Part shown: positions 1 through 6,149 of the stretch, one piece after another
Layout: each line of letters starts with the position of its first letter
Position numbering within the stretch: the first letter of the stretch is position 1
Assembly (NCBI GenBank): GCA_021796315.1
Contig: JAJYOH010000288.1
Span: 1-7,495, forward strand
Reading direction: 5' to 3'
From: Chloroflexota bacterium
GTDB taxonomy: Bacteria > Chloroflexota > Anaerolineae > Anaerolineales > Villigracilaceae
DNA length: 7,495 nt
Program-made: the position numbers and the translations under genes
Notes under the pieces: generated by a model
The model's input: the letters and a program-made list of their open reading frames with translations, nothing else
Told to the model about the DNA's origin: nothing
Databases searched by the model: none

Positions 1-22
1 GAGGCTGTAGTAACCAGTTCAT
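1..22 (-). CDS. Metal ABC transporter permease, first 7 codons only (partial)
   Basis: Seen: the minus strand has an ATG at 22-20 that overlaps the TGA stop of the ATPase gene in an ATGA arrangement. It then reads MNWLLQP in frame to the window edge. Known: ABC-3 family (ZnuB/TroC/MntB-type) permeases often begin with a similar Met-Asn-Trp-Leu-Leu stretch, and the permease commonly follows the ATPase gene. Inferred: this is the start of the membrane subunit of the importer encoded by the two genes upstream, translationally coupled to the ATPase. Only seven codons are visible, so the call rests mainly on the overlap, the N-terminus and operon logic. Confidence 0.6.
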
Positions 23-801
23 GCTTGTTCTTCCGGTGGGCAACAATCATCCACCACAGCAGTGCCATCCGGCAGGACCAGCAATTGCGGCCCGAAGGCT
101 TTGGCAAGATTTTCCTGTTTCATCACTTCAGCGGGTCTTCCGAAAGCGATCAGACGATGATTTAGCAACAACATAAAGTCAAAGCGGGATGCGGCAAGAT
201 TCAGATCGTGGGTTGAGATCATGGCCGTGACTTGTGTTTCGCGCAGATCATCCAGCAATTTCAAAGTGGCTTCCTGGGTCGGCGCATCGACACCCGTGAA
301 GGGTTCATCCATCAGAAGAATGTGTGGCTCCTGTGCCAATGCCCTGGCAAGAAAAACGCGTTGCTGCTGTCCGCCGGACAGATCGCTGATGGAGCGAGTT
401 GAAAAGTCGGCAATGCCCATCTGCGCGATGCTTTTCTCGACGACCTGTTTATCGTTTTTCGAGGCGCCTTTGAACCAGCCTTGATAATCAAAACGTCCCA
501 TCATGACTACGTCGCTGACCGTGACCGGAAAACGCCAGTCGACTTCTTCGCGCTGAGGCACATAAGCCACGCAATCTTTATGATGATTCTGCGGTAGACC
601 GTGAATCAGGATGCGGCCTTTCTGTACGGGTAAAAGTCCGACCAGCGCCTTGAATAGCGTTGATTTTCCCGCGCCGTTCGGCCCGACCACGGCTACGCGC
701 GCGCCATGCGGAACACTAAACGTGATATCGTGCAAAATAATTTTGTCGCCGTAGCCGATGTCAGCGGATTCGATTTCAAGACGGTGAGGAATATGAGTCA
801 T
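19..801 (-). CDS. Mn/Zn-type ABC transporter ATP-binding protein
   Basis: The cytoplasmic ATPase subunit that powers divalent-metal uptake. The 260 residues match the family's usual length. Walker A GPNGAGKST is at residues 40-48, the Q-loop Gln at 83 inside a VPQREEVDWRFPVTV stretch typical of manganese/zinc importers, the signature LSGGQQQR at 141-148, Walker B ILLMDEP at 161-167, and the switch His at 198 (STHD). All catalytic motifs are intact. The C-terminus carries a Cys pair at 253-254. The gene lies 97 bp downstream of the binding-protein gene, and most of that gap is a palindromic repeat. No good Shine-Dalgarno precedes the ATG (only a weak GAAAG), and no better start lies nearby. 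It overlaps the downstream permease start by four bases. The metal, Mn or Zn, cannot be decided from this subunit alone. Confidence 0.95.
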   Translation of the reverse strand: MTHIPHRLEIESADIGYGDKIILHDITFSVPHGARVAVVGPNGAGKSTLFKALVGLLPVQKGRILIHGLPQNHHKDCVAYVPQREEVDWRFPVTVSDVVMMGRFDYQGWFKGASKNDKQVVEKSIAQMGIADFSTRSISDLSGGQQQRVFLARALAQEPHILLMDEPFTGVDAPTQEATLKLLDDLRETQVTAMISTHDLNLAASRFDFMLLLNHRLIAFGRPAEVMKQENLAKAFGPQLLVLPDGTAVVDDCCPPEEQA

Positions 802-811
802 ATGACACTTT

Positions 812-897
812 CGTCATTGCGAGCGTTTTTTGCGAAGCAATCCCCGACTCTGCGCTGGAGATTGCTTCGTCGGGAAGAACTCTCTTCTCGCAATGAC
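812..897. repeat. Nested palindromic repeat (GTCATTGCGAG type) inside the ABC operon
   Basis: Outer arms GTCATTGCGAG (813-823) and CTCGCAATGAC (887-897) are perfect 11-bp inverted repeats. Inner arms CGAAGCAATC (833-842) and GATTGCTTCG (860-869) form a second perfect 10-bp stem. The element nearly fills the gap between the binding-protein stop codon (899-901) and the ATPase start (801). From memory, repeats of the form GTCATTGCGAG...GAAGCAATC are scattered in many bacterial genomes, including Chloroflexota, and behave like small non-autonomous or REP-like elements. As RNA it would fold into a long stem-loop within the operon mRNA. Confidence 0.85.
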
Positions 898-898
898 A

Positions 899-1804
899 TT
901 ATTTTAATGCGCCAACGATCCGCGTAACGTTGTATTTCATCATCGAAATATAATCCGGCGCGGGGCCATCTTTTGGAGATAAAGTTTCCAGATAAAGATC
1001 TGAAACGACTTTGGTCCCAGTCTCAGACGCGATCTGATTGGCCATGTTTGTATTCACACCAACTTCAACAAAAATGGCGGGCGCCTTTGTGGCCTTGATC
1101 TGGTCGATCAACGTAGCCATCTGTTGAGCCGATGGTGACGCCTCAGTGCTAAGGCTGGGAATGATCGTCCCGATGATCTTGAAACCATAGCGCGCAGCAA
1201 AATAACCAAATGCTTCGTGGTTGGTCACGAGCATACGTTTCTCTGGTGGGATTTGATTCACCTGTTCAGTGATCCAGGCATCCAGCGACTTCAACTGCTC
1301 GATGTACGCGGCAGCATTGGCTTTATAGACATCCGCTCCAGCGGGGTCTGCCTGGGTTAATCCATCGCGGATATTTTCAACATACTGGATCACATTATTT
1401 GGATCGAGCCATAAATGCGGATCACCTTCCGGGTGTCCCCCGGACGTGTCGGGATGAGGTGTGAGGCCGGTGGATGCGATCACTTCGACGCGCTGCCCGC
1501 CGATATTGGTCAGAGTCTTCTGCAGCCACGTTTCATATCCAACGCCGTTGGCGATCAACACCTGGGCTTGTGCAATGCGGGTTGTATCCTGAGGCGTGAG
1601 TTGATACTCGTGCGGGTCAACCCCGACCGGGATGAGGGATGCCACTTCGACGCGTTGACCGGCCACGTTTTGGGCGATGTCCGCTAAAAAGGTGGTGGTG
1701 GCTAAAATGCGCAACCCGCCCTGGGTCGAGGGCTGAGGCGAGGATGAGCAGGCCGCGAGTAATATCGCGGCCAGTAAGGTCAGTACAGTAAGTCTAAATT
1801 TCAT
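899..1804 (-). CDS. Metal ABC transporter substrate-binding lipoprotein (TroA/ZnuA family)
   Basis: An extracytoplasmic lipoprotein that captures Zn or Mn and hands it to the permease. The 301 residues start with a lipoprotein signal peptide whose lipobox Leu-Ala-Ala-Cys places the lipidated Cys at 19. Candidate metal ligands by family pattern are His65 (VDPHEY), His130 (GDPHLWLDP), His196 (TNHEAFGYFA) and Asp269 (VVSDLYLE). Three His plus one Asp is the TroA-like arrangement, whereas pneumococcal PsaA-type Mn proteins use a Glu in the third place. The segment between sites one and two has only two extra His (117, 124), so the long His-rich loop of many ZnuA proteins is absent. The ATG overlaps the stop of the upstream 67-aa gene by ATGA and has no strong Shine-Dalgarno of its own, so translational coupling is likely. 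Zn versus Mn specificity is unresolved. Confidence 0.95.
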   Translation of the reverse strand: MKFRLTVLTLLAAILLAACSSSPQPSTQGGLRILATTTFLADIAQNVAGQRVEVASLIPVGVDPHEYQLTPQDTTRIAQAQVLIANGVGYETWLQKTLTNIGGQRVEVIASTGLTPHPDTSGGHPEGDPHLWLDPNNVIQYVENIRDGLTQADPAGADVYKANAAAYIEQLKSLDAWITEQVNQIPPEKRMLVTNHEAFGYFAARYGFKIIGTIIPSLSTEASPSAQQMATLIDQIKATKAPAIFVEVGVNTNMANQIASETGTKVVSDLYLETLSPKDGPAPDYISMMKYNVTRIVGALK

Positions 1805-2004
1805 AGACGATACGTCAGCGTGTGATAAGTTATAGATCCCATCAAGAGCAGGACCACAACGCCGGTTGTGATCTGCCCGATGGACTTGACCTTGGGCTTT
1901 TCAACGCCCGCGGCCTCGGCTTGTTTTTTGGCTTGATTTTGTTTGTTGTTGAGCGACGCGCCCGCCGCTGTTGCGACCGGGATGGCTGCACAAAATACGC
2001 ACAT
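1801..2004 (-). CDS. Small membrane protein with N-terminal CxxC, first gene of the metal ABC operon
   Basis: I do not recognise this 67-aa protein. It begins MCVFC, with Cys2 and Cys5 forming a Cys-x-x-Cys, followed by a small-residue, mildly hydrophobic stretch to about residue 18. A Lys/Gln/Ala-rich polar segment runs from 19 to 41, and one confident membrane segment from about 45 to 64 precedes a short tail with a His and two Tyr. Its reality is supported by an AAAGGAG Shine-Dalgarno seven bases before the ATG, a candidate promoter upstream, and an ATGA overlap with the binding-protein gene. Inferred: it may assist metal uptake, for example as a Cys-based metal ligand or small accessory subunit at the membrane. 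That function is a guess from position and the Cys pair. Confidence 0.8.
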   Translation of the reverse strand: MCVFCAAIPVATAAGASLNNKQNQAKKQAEAAGVEKPKVKSIGQITTGVVVLLLMGSITYHTLTYRL

Positions 2005-2007
2005 GGT

Positions 2008-2014
2008 TTTCTCC
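2008..2014 (-). promoter_or_regulatory. Strong Shine-Dalgarno of the 67-aa gene
   Basis: On the minus strand the leader reads AAAGGAG then seven bases to the ATG at 2004. This is the best ribosome-binding site in the left operon and fixes the start of the small gene. The binding-protein and ATPase genes downstream lack comparable sites. Confidence 0.8.
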
Positions 2015-2077
2015 TTTGTTTACCAGAAACTTCTTTGCTATTTGTGTAACAATATAGTGACGCCACTTCATCAGAAA

Positions 2078-2083
2078 ATTATA
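2078..2083 (-). promoter_or_regulatory. Candidate -10 box of the metal ABC operon
   Basis: A perfect TATAAT lies on the minus strand about 75 bases upstream of the 67-aa gene. The region 16-18 bases further upstream (about 2100-2107) is a poor match to TTGACA and coincides with the palindrome centred on 2103. A weak -35 covered by a palindrome would suit a regulated promoter. No start-site data exist, so this is prediction from sequence. Confidence 0.5.
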
Positions 2084-2095
2084 CCCTTCAATTTT

Positions 2096-2110
2096 AGGCA
2101 ATGATTGCTT
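2096..2110. promoter_or_regulatory. Palindrome, possible metalloregulator operator
   Basis: GCAATGATTGC (2098-2108) is a perfect dyad around a central G, and an outer A/T pair at 2096 and 2110 also matches. It sits where the -35 of the leftward promoter should be, in the gap shared by the metal importer and the YibE/F-NicO operon. Its flanking TTTTAGGC is loosely reminiscent of DtxR-family half-sites, but the match is weak. A dyad of this size can occur by chance. Confidence 0.3.
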
Positions 2111-2123
2111 TGTTTAGTGGCAA

Positions 2124-2133
2124 GAATTAATTC
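2124..2133. promoter_or_regulatory. AT-rich palindrome upstream of the YibE/F promoter
   Basis: GAATTAATTC is a perfect 10-bp palindrome about 36 bases upstream of the rightward -10 box. It could be a regulator site or an upstream AT-rich promoter element, but a palindrome this short is weak evidence alone. Confidence 0.2.
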
Positions 2134-2168
2134 CGCGTTAGAGAAATCTGTAACCTCCTTTATTCCAC

Positions 2169-2174
2169 TATAAT
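2169..2174 (+). promoter_or_regulatory. Candidate -10 box of the YibE/F-NicO operon
   Basis: A perfect TATAAT on the plus strand ends 18 bases before the ATG at 2193. Transcription would begin around 2181 and leave a very short leader carrying TGAGGA (2183-2188) as the ribosome-binding site. No good TTGACA lies 16-18 bases upstream, so the promoter may need an activator or be weak. Confidence 0.45.
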
Positions 2175-2192
2175 CAGCCGCTTGAGGAAATC

Positions 2193-3425
2193 ATGAAAAG
2201 AATACCGCTTTCATTTGTCATTATAGGGACAGTCGTCATCCTGCTATTTTCAATTCTCGCCATTTGGGGAATCCCATACTTCTTCCAATCGCCGCAAATC
2301 CAGAACACAGGGCCAAGCGCCACGCTTGGTTCACAAACGGTTCGGGCGCGTGTGACTCAAATTGTCGAAGAAGGCCAGATTAATTTAAGCGGCAAGGATC
2401 AGCTTTATCAGGTCATGCAAGTTGAAATTCTGGAGGGCGATTACAAAGGCCAGTCATTCCAGATCGATTATGGAAAACATCAGGTGCGTTCCGATAATTT
2501 TCGTTTTGTGGTCGGCGACCAGGTTTACGTGGAAGTCGATAAAACTCCCAGCGGCGACCTGCGCGCGTTTTACATAGATTATGTCCGCGCACAGCCGATG
2601 ATGATTCTATTGGCGGTGTTCATCCTTGCGATCTTAATTATGGGACGCTGGAAAGGTTTGGGGAGTCTCATCGCACTGGGCATCAGCATGGTCATGATCA
2701 TTGGTTATGTGATTCCCCATATCCTTGCGGGCGAGGACCCAGTCAAAGTCAGCTTGATCGGCTCGGTAATTTTATTGGGAGTCACACTTTATTTAACTTA
2801 TGGCTGGAACCTGAAGACTCATGCTTCCGTGTTGAGCATGATGTTGTCTCTTCTGCTCACCGGAATGTTATCGCTTCTTTTCGTTTATCTCACGCGCCTG
2901 ACAGGTTATGGAGACGAGAACACCCTTTTCCTGATGCAATCTTCATCGATCCAAATTGACCCTCGAGGATTGTTGCTGGGCGGGATGATCATCGGCGCAT
3001 TGGGCGTGCTGGATGATCTGGTGACATCGCAATCTGCGGCAGTGGTCGAAATCCATGACGCCAATCCATCGCTCGGATTTCGGCGCACATTTCAGAAAGC
3101 CATGCGCATCGGTCAGGACCATGTGGCGGCTACCGTTAATACATTGGTCCTGGCCTACACTGGAGCATCACTGCCCCTCCTGCTGATCTTCACTCTCGGC
3201 AATGGAAGCTTCACTTATTTCATCAACTCGGAATTTTTGGCCGAAGAAATCGTCCGCACACTGGTTGGTTCGCTGGGATTGATCGCAGCCGTACCCATCT
3301 CAACTTTGATCGCAACAGTTTTAATTGTTTATCAAGACCGGCTCGGTCAATGGCGACCATTTCTTGGCCCCGAAACCGGAGACAGCGAGGCGGAACATAG
3401 CCACCATCATTACTTCATGGTTTGA
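2193..3425 (+). CDS. YibE/F family multi-pass membrane protein
   Basis: A 410-aa integral membrane protein of the YibE/F-like family (Pfam YibE_F), whose biochemical role is not established. An N-terminal membrane anchor (about 7-29) is followed by a beta-rich extracytoplasmic segment (about 48-130), then about seven further hydrophobic segments from residue 136 on. Family-typical stretches include GRWKGLGSLIALGIS (from 151), GVLDDL at 271-276 followed by VTSQSAAVVEIHDANP, and the IGQDHVAATVNTLVLAY region. The last residues are His-rich (HSHHHY at 402-407), which is unusual and could bind metal. The start has a TGAGGA ribosome-binding site. The stop lies only 13 bp before the NicO-propeller start, so the two genes are surely co-transcribed. 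Inferred from context: a role in metal or ion transport with the downstream transporter. Confidence 0.9.
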   Translation: MKRIPLSFVIIGTVVILLFSILAIWGIPYFFQSPQIQNTGPSATLGSQTVRARVTQIVEEGQINLSGKDQLYQVMQVEILEGDYKGQSFQIDYGKHQVRSDNFRFVVGDQVYVEVDKTPSGDLRAFYIDYVRAQPMMILLAVFILAILIMGRWKGLGSLIALGISMVMIIGYVIPHILAGEDPVKVSLIGSVILLGVTLYLTYGWNLKTHASVLSMMLSLLLTGMLSLLFVYLTRLTGYGDENTLFLMQSSSIQIDPRGLLLGGMIIGALGVLDDLVTSQSAAVVEIHDANPSLGFRRTFQKAMRIGQDHVAATVNTLVLAYTGASLPLLLIFTLGNGSFTYFINSEFLAEEIVRTLVGSLGLIAAVPISTLIATVLIVYQDRLGQWRPFLGPETGDSEAEHSHHHYFMV

Positions 3426-3438
3426 TGGACGAGTCAAA

Positions 3439-6120
3439 ATGCAAAAAGGAGTTTCGAGTTTTCAGAATATATTCAGGTGGGTAATTCTTTTATTGATACT
3501 TGCGGTGCTGGCCTTGCCGGGACAAATTGTCCGCGCCGATCCGCCCGATATGTACACACAGAATCAATCGGTCCTGCTTGAGCCGGATGGACTTCATATT
3601 GATTGGAAGATCGTTCCCGGCCCCGTCATCGCCGATGCAACCTGGCAGGCGGCCGATCTCGACCATAACGGTTCCATCAGCCAGCAGGAAGCACAAACCT
3701 GGGTTGCGCCTTTTATTGCCGAGTTCTCAGTTATGATTGACGGGCAACAGTTGAAACACGAAACGCCAGGTATCCGCTGGCCTGCAACGGTGGATGTGTT
3801 ACGCACCGGCGAAGATTCGATTGAAATCAATTTATTGTTCAAGTGGCCTGCAAACATTGTTGGCAAACATGCGTTGGAAATCCATAATGCTCACATTGAA
3901 TCAAATAGCTTGAATTGGTTTTCTGTCACAGGTCAATCGAACTTGTCCTTCGATCAACCCGGACAAAATAACGGTCAGCTTCAATTCAACATTTATTTTC
4001 CAGATAGCTCAACCACGAATGCTACCCCGACAGCTTTGTTGACATCCTGGAATAGCGGCACGCCGAACCTGCCCGGATTTACAAACACCATCACAAACAT
4101 GGCGGCCAACCTCGCCAACCCATCCCAACCCCAAACCACACAAACACAGGTAAACAACACGAACGTTGTGACATCGGCTTTGATCGGGTTGGTCAAAGCT
4201 CAACAGTTTTCGCCTTTATTCCTGCTTGGCGCATTTCTCCTGTCACTGATCCTGGGCAGCCTGCACGCGCTGACGCCCGGCCACGGCAAAACATTGGTCG
4301 GCGCTTATTTAGTCGGTTCACAGGGACGGTTCCGCGATGCGGTTTTTCTCGGTCTGATCATCACGATCACTCACACCGGCTCGGTCCTGTTGTTGGGTCT
4401 CATCACCCTGATTGCATCACATTATATTCTTCCGACATTAATCACTCCATGGCTGGAAGTTATGTCCGGTCTACTCGTAATCGGCTTTGGCATCAATTTA
4501 TTTATCCAGCGACGACGCGACATTACTTTTGGGGCGGCGGCCAACAATCAAAAAAAATCACATCAAGCATCCTTTACCGGAAAACCATCAACGGTAATTG
4601 TGCCGGGAACTATAAATGCAGCTCATCATCACGATCATTCATTGGTTCTAAGCCAACATCATGAACATCCGCACGATGAACACGGACATCACACACATTC
4701 CCATGCTCTTCCCCCCAACCAGGTAACATGGAAGTCGCTGCTTGCGCTCGGCGTCAGCGGCGGACTGGTTCCGTGCCCGGATGCAATCGCCATTTTGCTG
4801 GTCGCGGTTGCAGTCGATCGTGTCCCATTTGGAATGTTGTTGATCGTGGCTTTCAGCATCGGCCTGGCGCTCGTACTGATTGGGATTGGTGTCGCCATGG
4901 TGCAGGGCGTGCGTTTGATTTCACGCAGCGATCTTTTGACGCGCTTCAGCGTTTATGCGCCCATCTTAAGCGCAATTGTTGTATCGGGACTTGGCGTTGC
5001 CCTGACGGTAAGCGCCTTGAATTCCTTCAAGTTCACATCTACTATTTCGCAGTCGCCTTCAAGCCAGACCACAGCATCAAGCACAAATCTTCAAGCACCA
5101 TCTCCGCTGTCAATTCCGGCAAGCGCCAGCATGAAACTGCTCTACATTGCTTCCGACAGCAAAGGACAATATCAGTTGTTCATGATTCCATTTGCGGGAG
5201 GCAAGCCAACGCAATATACACAGGAGCTATCCGGGATAGGAGATTATTCCGTCTCACCGGATCACAAAACGATTCTATATGTTGTTTACAATCCCGATAA
5301 CAGCACCACCATCTGGGCGATCAATGTCGATGGAACACAAAAGCGTTTGGTCCTGAACTGTCCGCAAGCTGAATGCGATGCGCCGCAATGGTATCCCGAT
5401 AATCAAAAAGTCGTTTACGAACGTCTGGACACACAGAACAGCACGCTGCCAAGATTCAGTATTTGGTGGCTCGACACACTCACAGGCAAGACCCAACCCG
5501 TTTTTCAGGATCAAACCTTTCCCAGTTCTGCTCCCAAATTCTCGTCTGACGGTCAATGGCTAAGCTACATTTCCCCGGCCAACAACATGCTGATGATCTA
5601 TAACCTGAAAGATGCCCACAGCATCTCGCTGCCCTTGGGCCCCCAGCAGTTCATTCCGGAAAGCTGGAGTCCCATAAGCGACTCGCTCATCTTTGGCAAT
5701 CAAATCAGCTCACAAGATGGGATGCCGCTGCATATCAAGAGATACATTCTCGATTCCGGTCAGACGATCGATCTAGGCGGTTCGAATGGGGAAAACGATT
5801 ATTCGGGAGCATGGTCGCCGGATGGGAAATGGATTGCTATTGATCGCGATATCCCCGTGGCTGGCAGTTCAACCAAAAACAATCAGGTTTGGATTGTAAG
5901 ACCTGACGGAAGCGATGCTCACGTGGCGCTCGACGAAAATGGCGCCTCCTATTCGGACTTGAGCTGGTCGCCGGACGGGAAGTTTTTGATCTACTCCCGC
6001 TACTCGTATGAATTCTCTTATCAAAATGTCGGGCACTTTGACATTTACATGGCTGACCTGCAAACCGGAAAGGAAACCATGCTCGTTTCCGGCGGCGATG
6101 TTCCATCGTTACTGCCATAG
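3439..6120 (+). CDS. NicO/RcnA-type metal transporter fused to an EF-hand domain and a TolB-like beta-propeller
   Basis: An 893-aa fusion. Residues 1-33 form a signal peptide (possible cleavage after Val-Arg-Ala). The extracytoplasmic domain that follows has a perfect EF-hand loop at 73-84 (DLDHNGSISQQE) and a Ser/Thr/Asn/Pro-rich linker up to about 250. Six membrane segments lie at about 254-275, 298-325, 333-357, 431-459, 463-490 and 504-528. NicO signatures are HALTPGHGK (276-284), THTG (311-314) and GVSGGLVPCPDA (438-449). A loop at 396-422 has 13 His. Residues 565-893 are a propeller with six Ser/Tyr-Pro-Asp-Gly-like repeats, near 606, 653, 703, 745, 794 and 845. Arg-rich ends after segments three and five put the His loop in the cytoplasm and both soluble domains outside. 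An upstream in-frame ATG at 3325 would overlap the previous gene by 101 bp; 3439 is chosen because a signal peptide starts there. Substrate (Ni, Co or Zn) and direction are inferred. Confidence 0.9.
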   Translation: MQKGVSSFQNIFRWVILLLILAVLALPGQIVRADPPDMYTQNQSVLLEPDGLHIDWKIVPGPVIADATWQAADLDHNGSISQQEAQTWVAPFIAEFSVMIDGQQLKHETPGIRWPATVDVLRTGEDSIEINLLFKWPANIVGKHALEIHNAHIESNSLNWFSVTGQSNLSFDQPGQNNGQLQFNIYFPDSSTTNATPTALLTSWNSGTPNLPGFTNTITNMAANLANPSQPQTTQTQVNNTNVVTSALIGLVKAQQFSPLFLLGAFLLSLILGSLHALTPGHGKTLVGAYLVGSQGRFRDAVFLGLIITITHTGSVLLLGLITLIASHYILPTLITPWLEVMSGLLVIGFGINLFIQRRRDITFGAAANNQKKSHQASFTGKPSTVIVPGTINAAHHHDHSLVLSQHHEHPHDEHGHHTHSHALPPNQVTWKSLLALGVSGGLVPCPDAIAILLVAVAVDRVPFGMLLIVAFSIGLALVLIGIGVAMVQGVRLISRSDLLTRFSVYAPILSAIVVSGLGVALTVSALNSFKFTSTISQSPSSQTTASSTNLQAPSPLSIPASASMKLLYIASDSKGQYQLFMIPFAGGKPTQYTQELSGIGDYSVSPDHKTILYVVYNPDNSTTIWAINVDGTQKRLVLNCPQAECDAPQWYPDNQKVVYERLDTQNSTLPRFSIWWLDTLTGKTQPVFQDQTFPSSAPKFSSDGQWLSYISPANNMLMIYNLKDAHSISLPLGPQQFIPESWSPISDSLIFGNQISSQDGMPLHIKRYILDSGQTIDLGGSNGENDYSGAWSPDGKWIAIDRDIPVAGSSTKNNQVWIVRPDGSDAHVALDENGASYSDLSWSPDGKFLIYSRYSYEFSYQNVGHFDIYMADLQTGKETMLVSGGDVPSLLP

Positions 6121-6149
6121 CCGCGCTTTGGCAGAAATATCGAGTTTGC

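Noticed and set aside
1471..1660. Repeated GQRVEV motif in the binding protein (residues 49-54 and 103-108)
   Set aside because: Similar Gly-Asp/Gln-Arg-Val-Glu-Val turns are common in this family at the first site. The flanking residues do not match, so there is no evidence for an internal duplication.
2005..2071. Possible manganese riboswitch in the leader of the ABC operon
   Set aside because: The leader is only about 65 bases and shows neither the conserved loops nor the stems of the yybP-ykoY class.
1822..2101. Several 66-75-codon open frames around the 67-aa gene on both strands
   Set aside because: They lack ribosome-binding sites and plausible composition. Only the frame 2004-1801 has a Shine-Dalgarno, a TM segment and operon coupling.
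3325..3438. Upstream in-frame ATG extending the NicO-propeller protein by 38 residues
   Set aside because: It would overlap the YibE/F gene by 101 bp and bury the signal peptide. The ATG at 3439 starts directly with a signal-peptide sequence, 13 bp after the previous stop.
4728..5300. 190-codon open frame on the plus strand inside the transporter gene
   Set aside because: It lies wholly in another frame of a well-supported gene, is rich in Arg/Cys/Ser, and has no recognisable domain.
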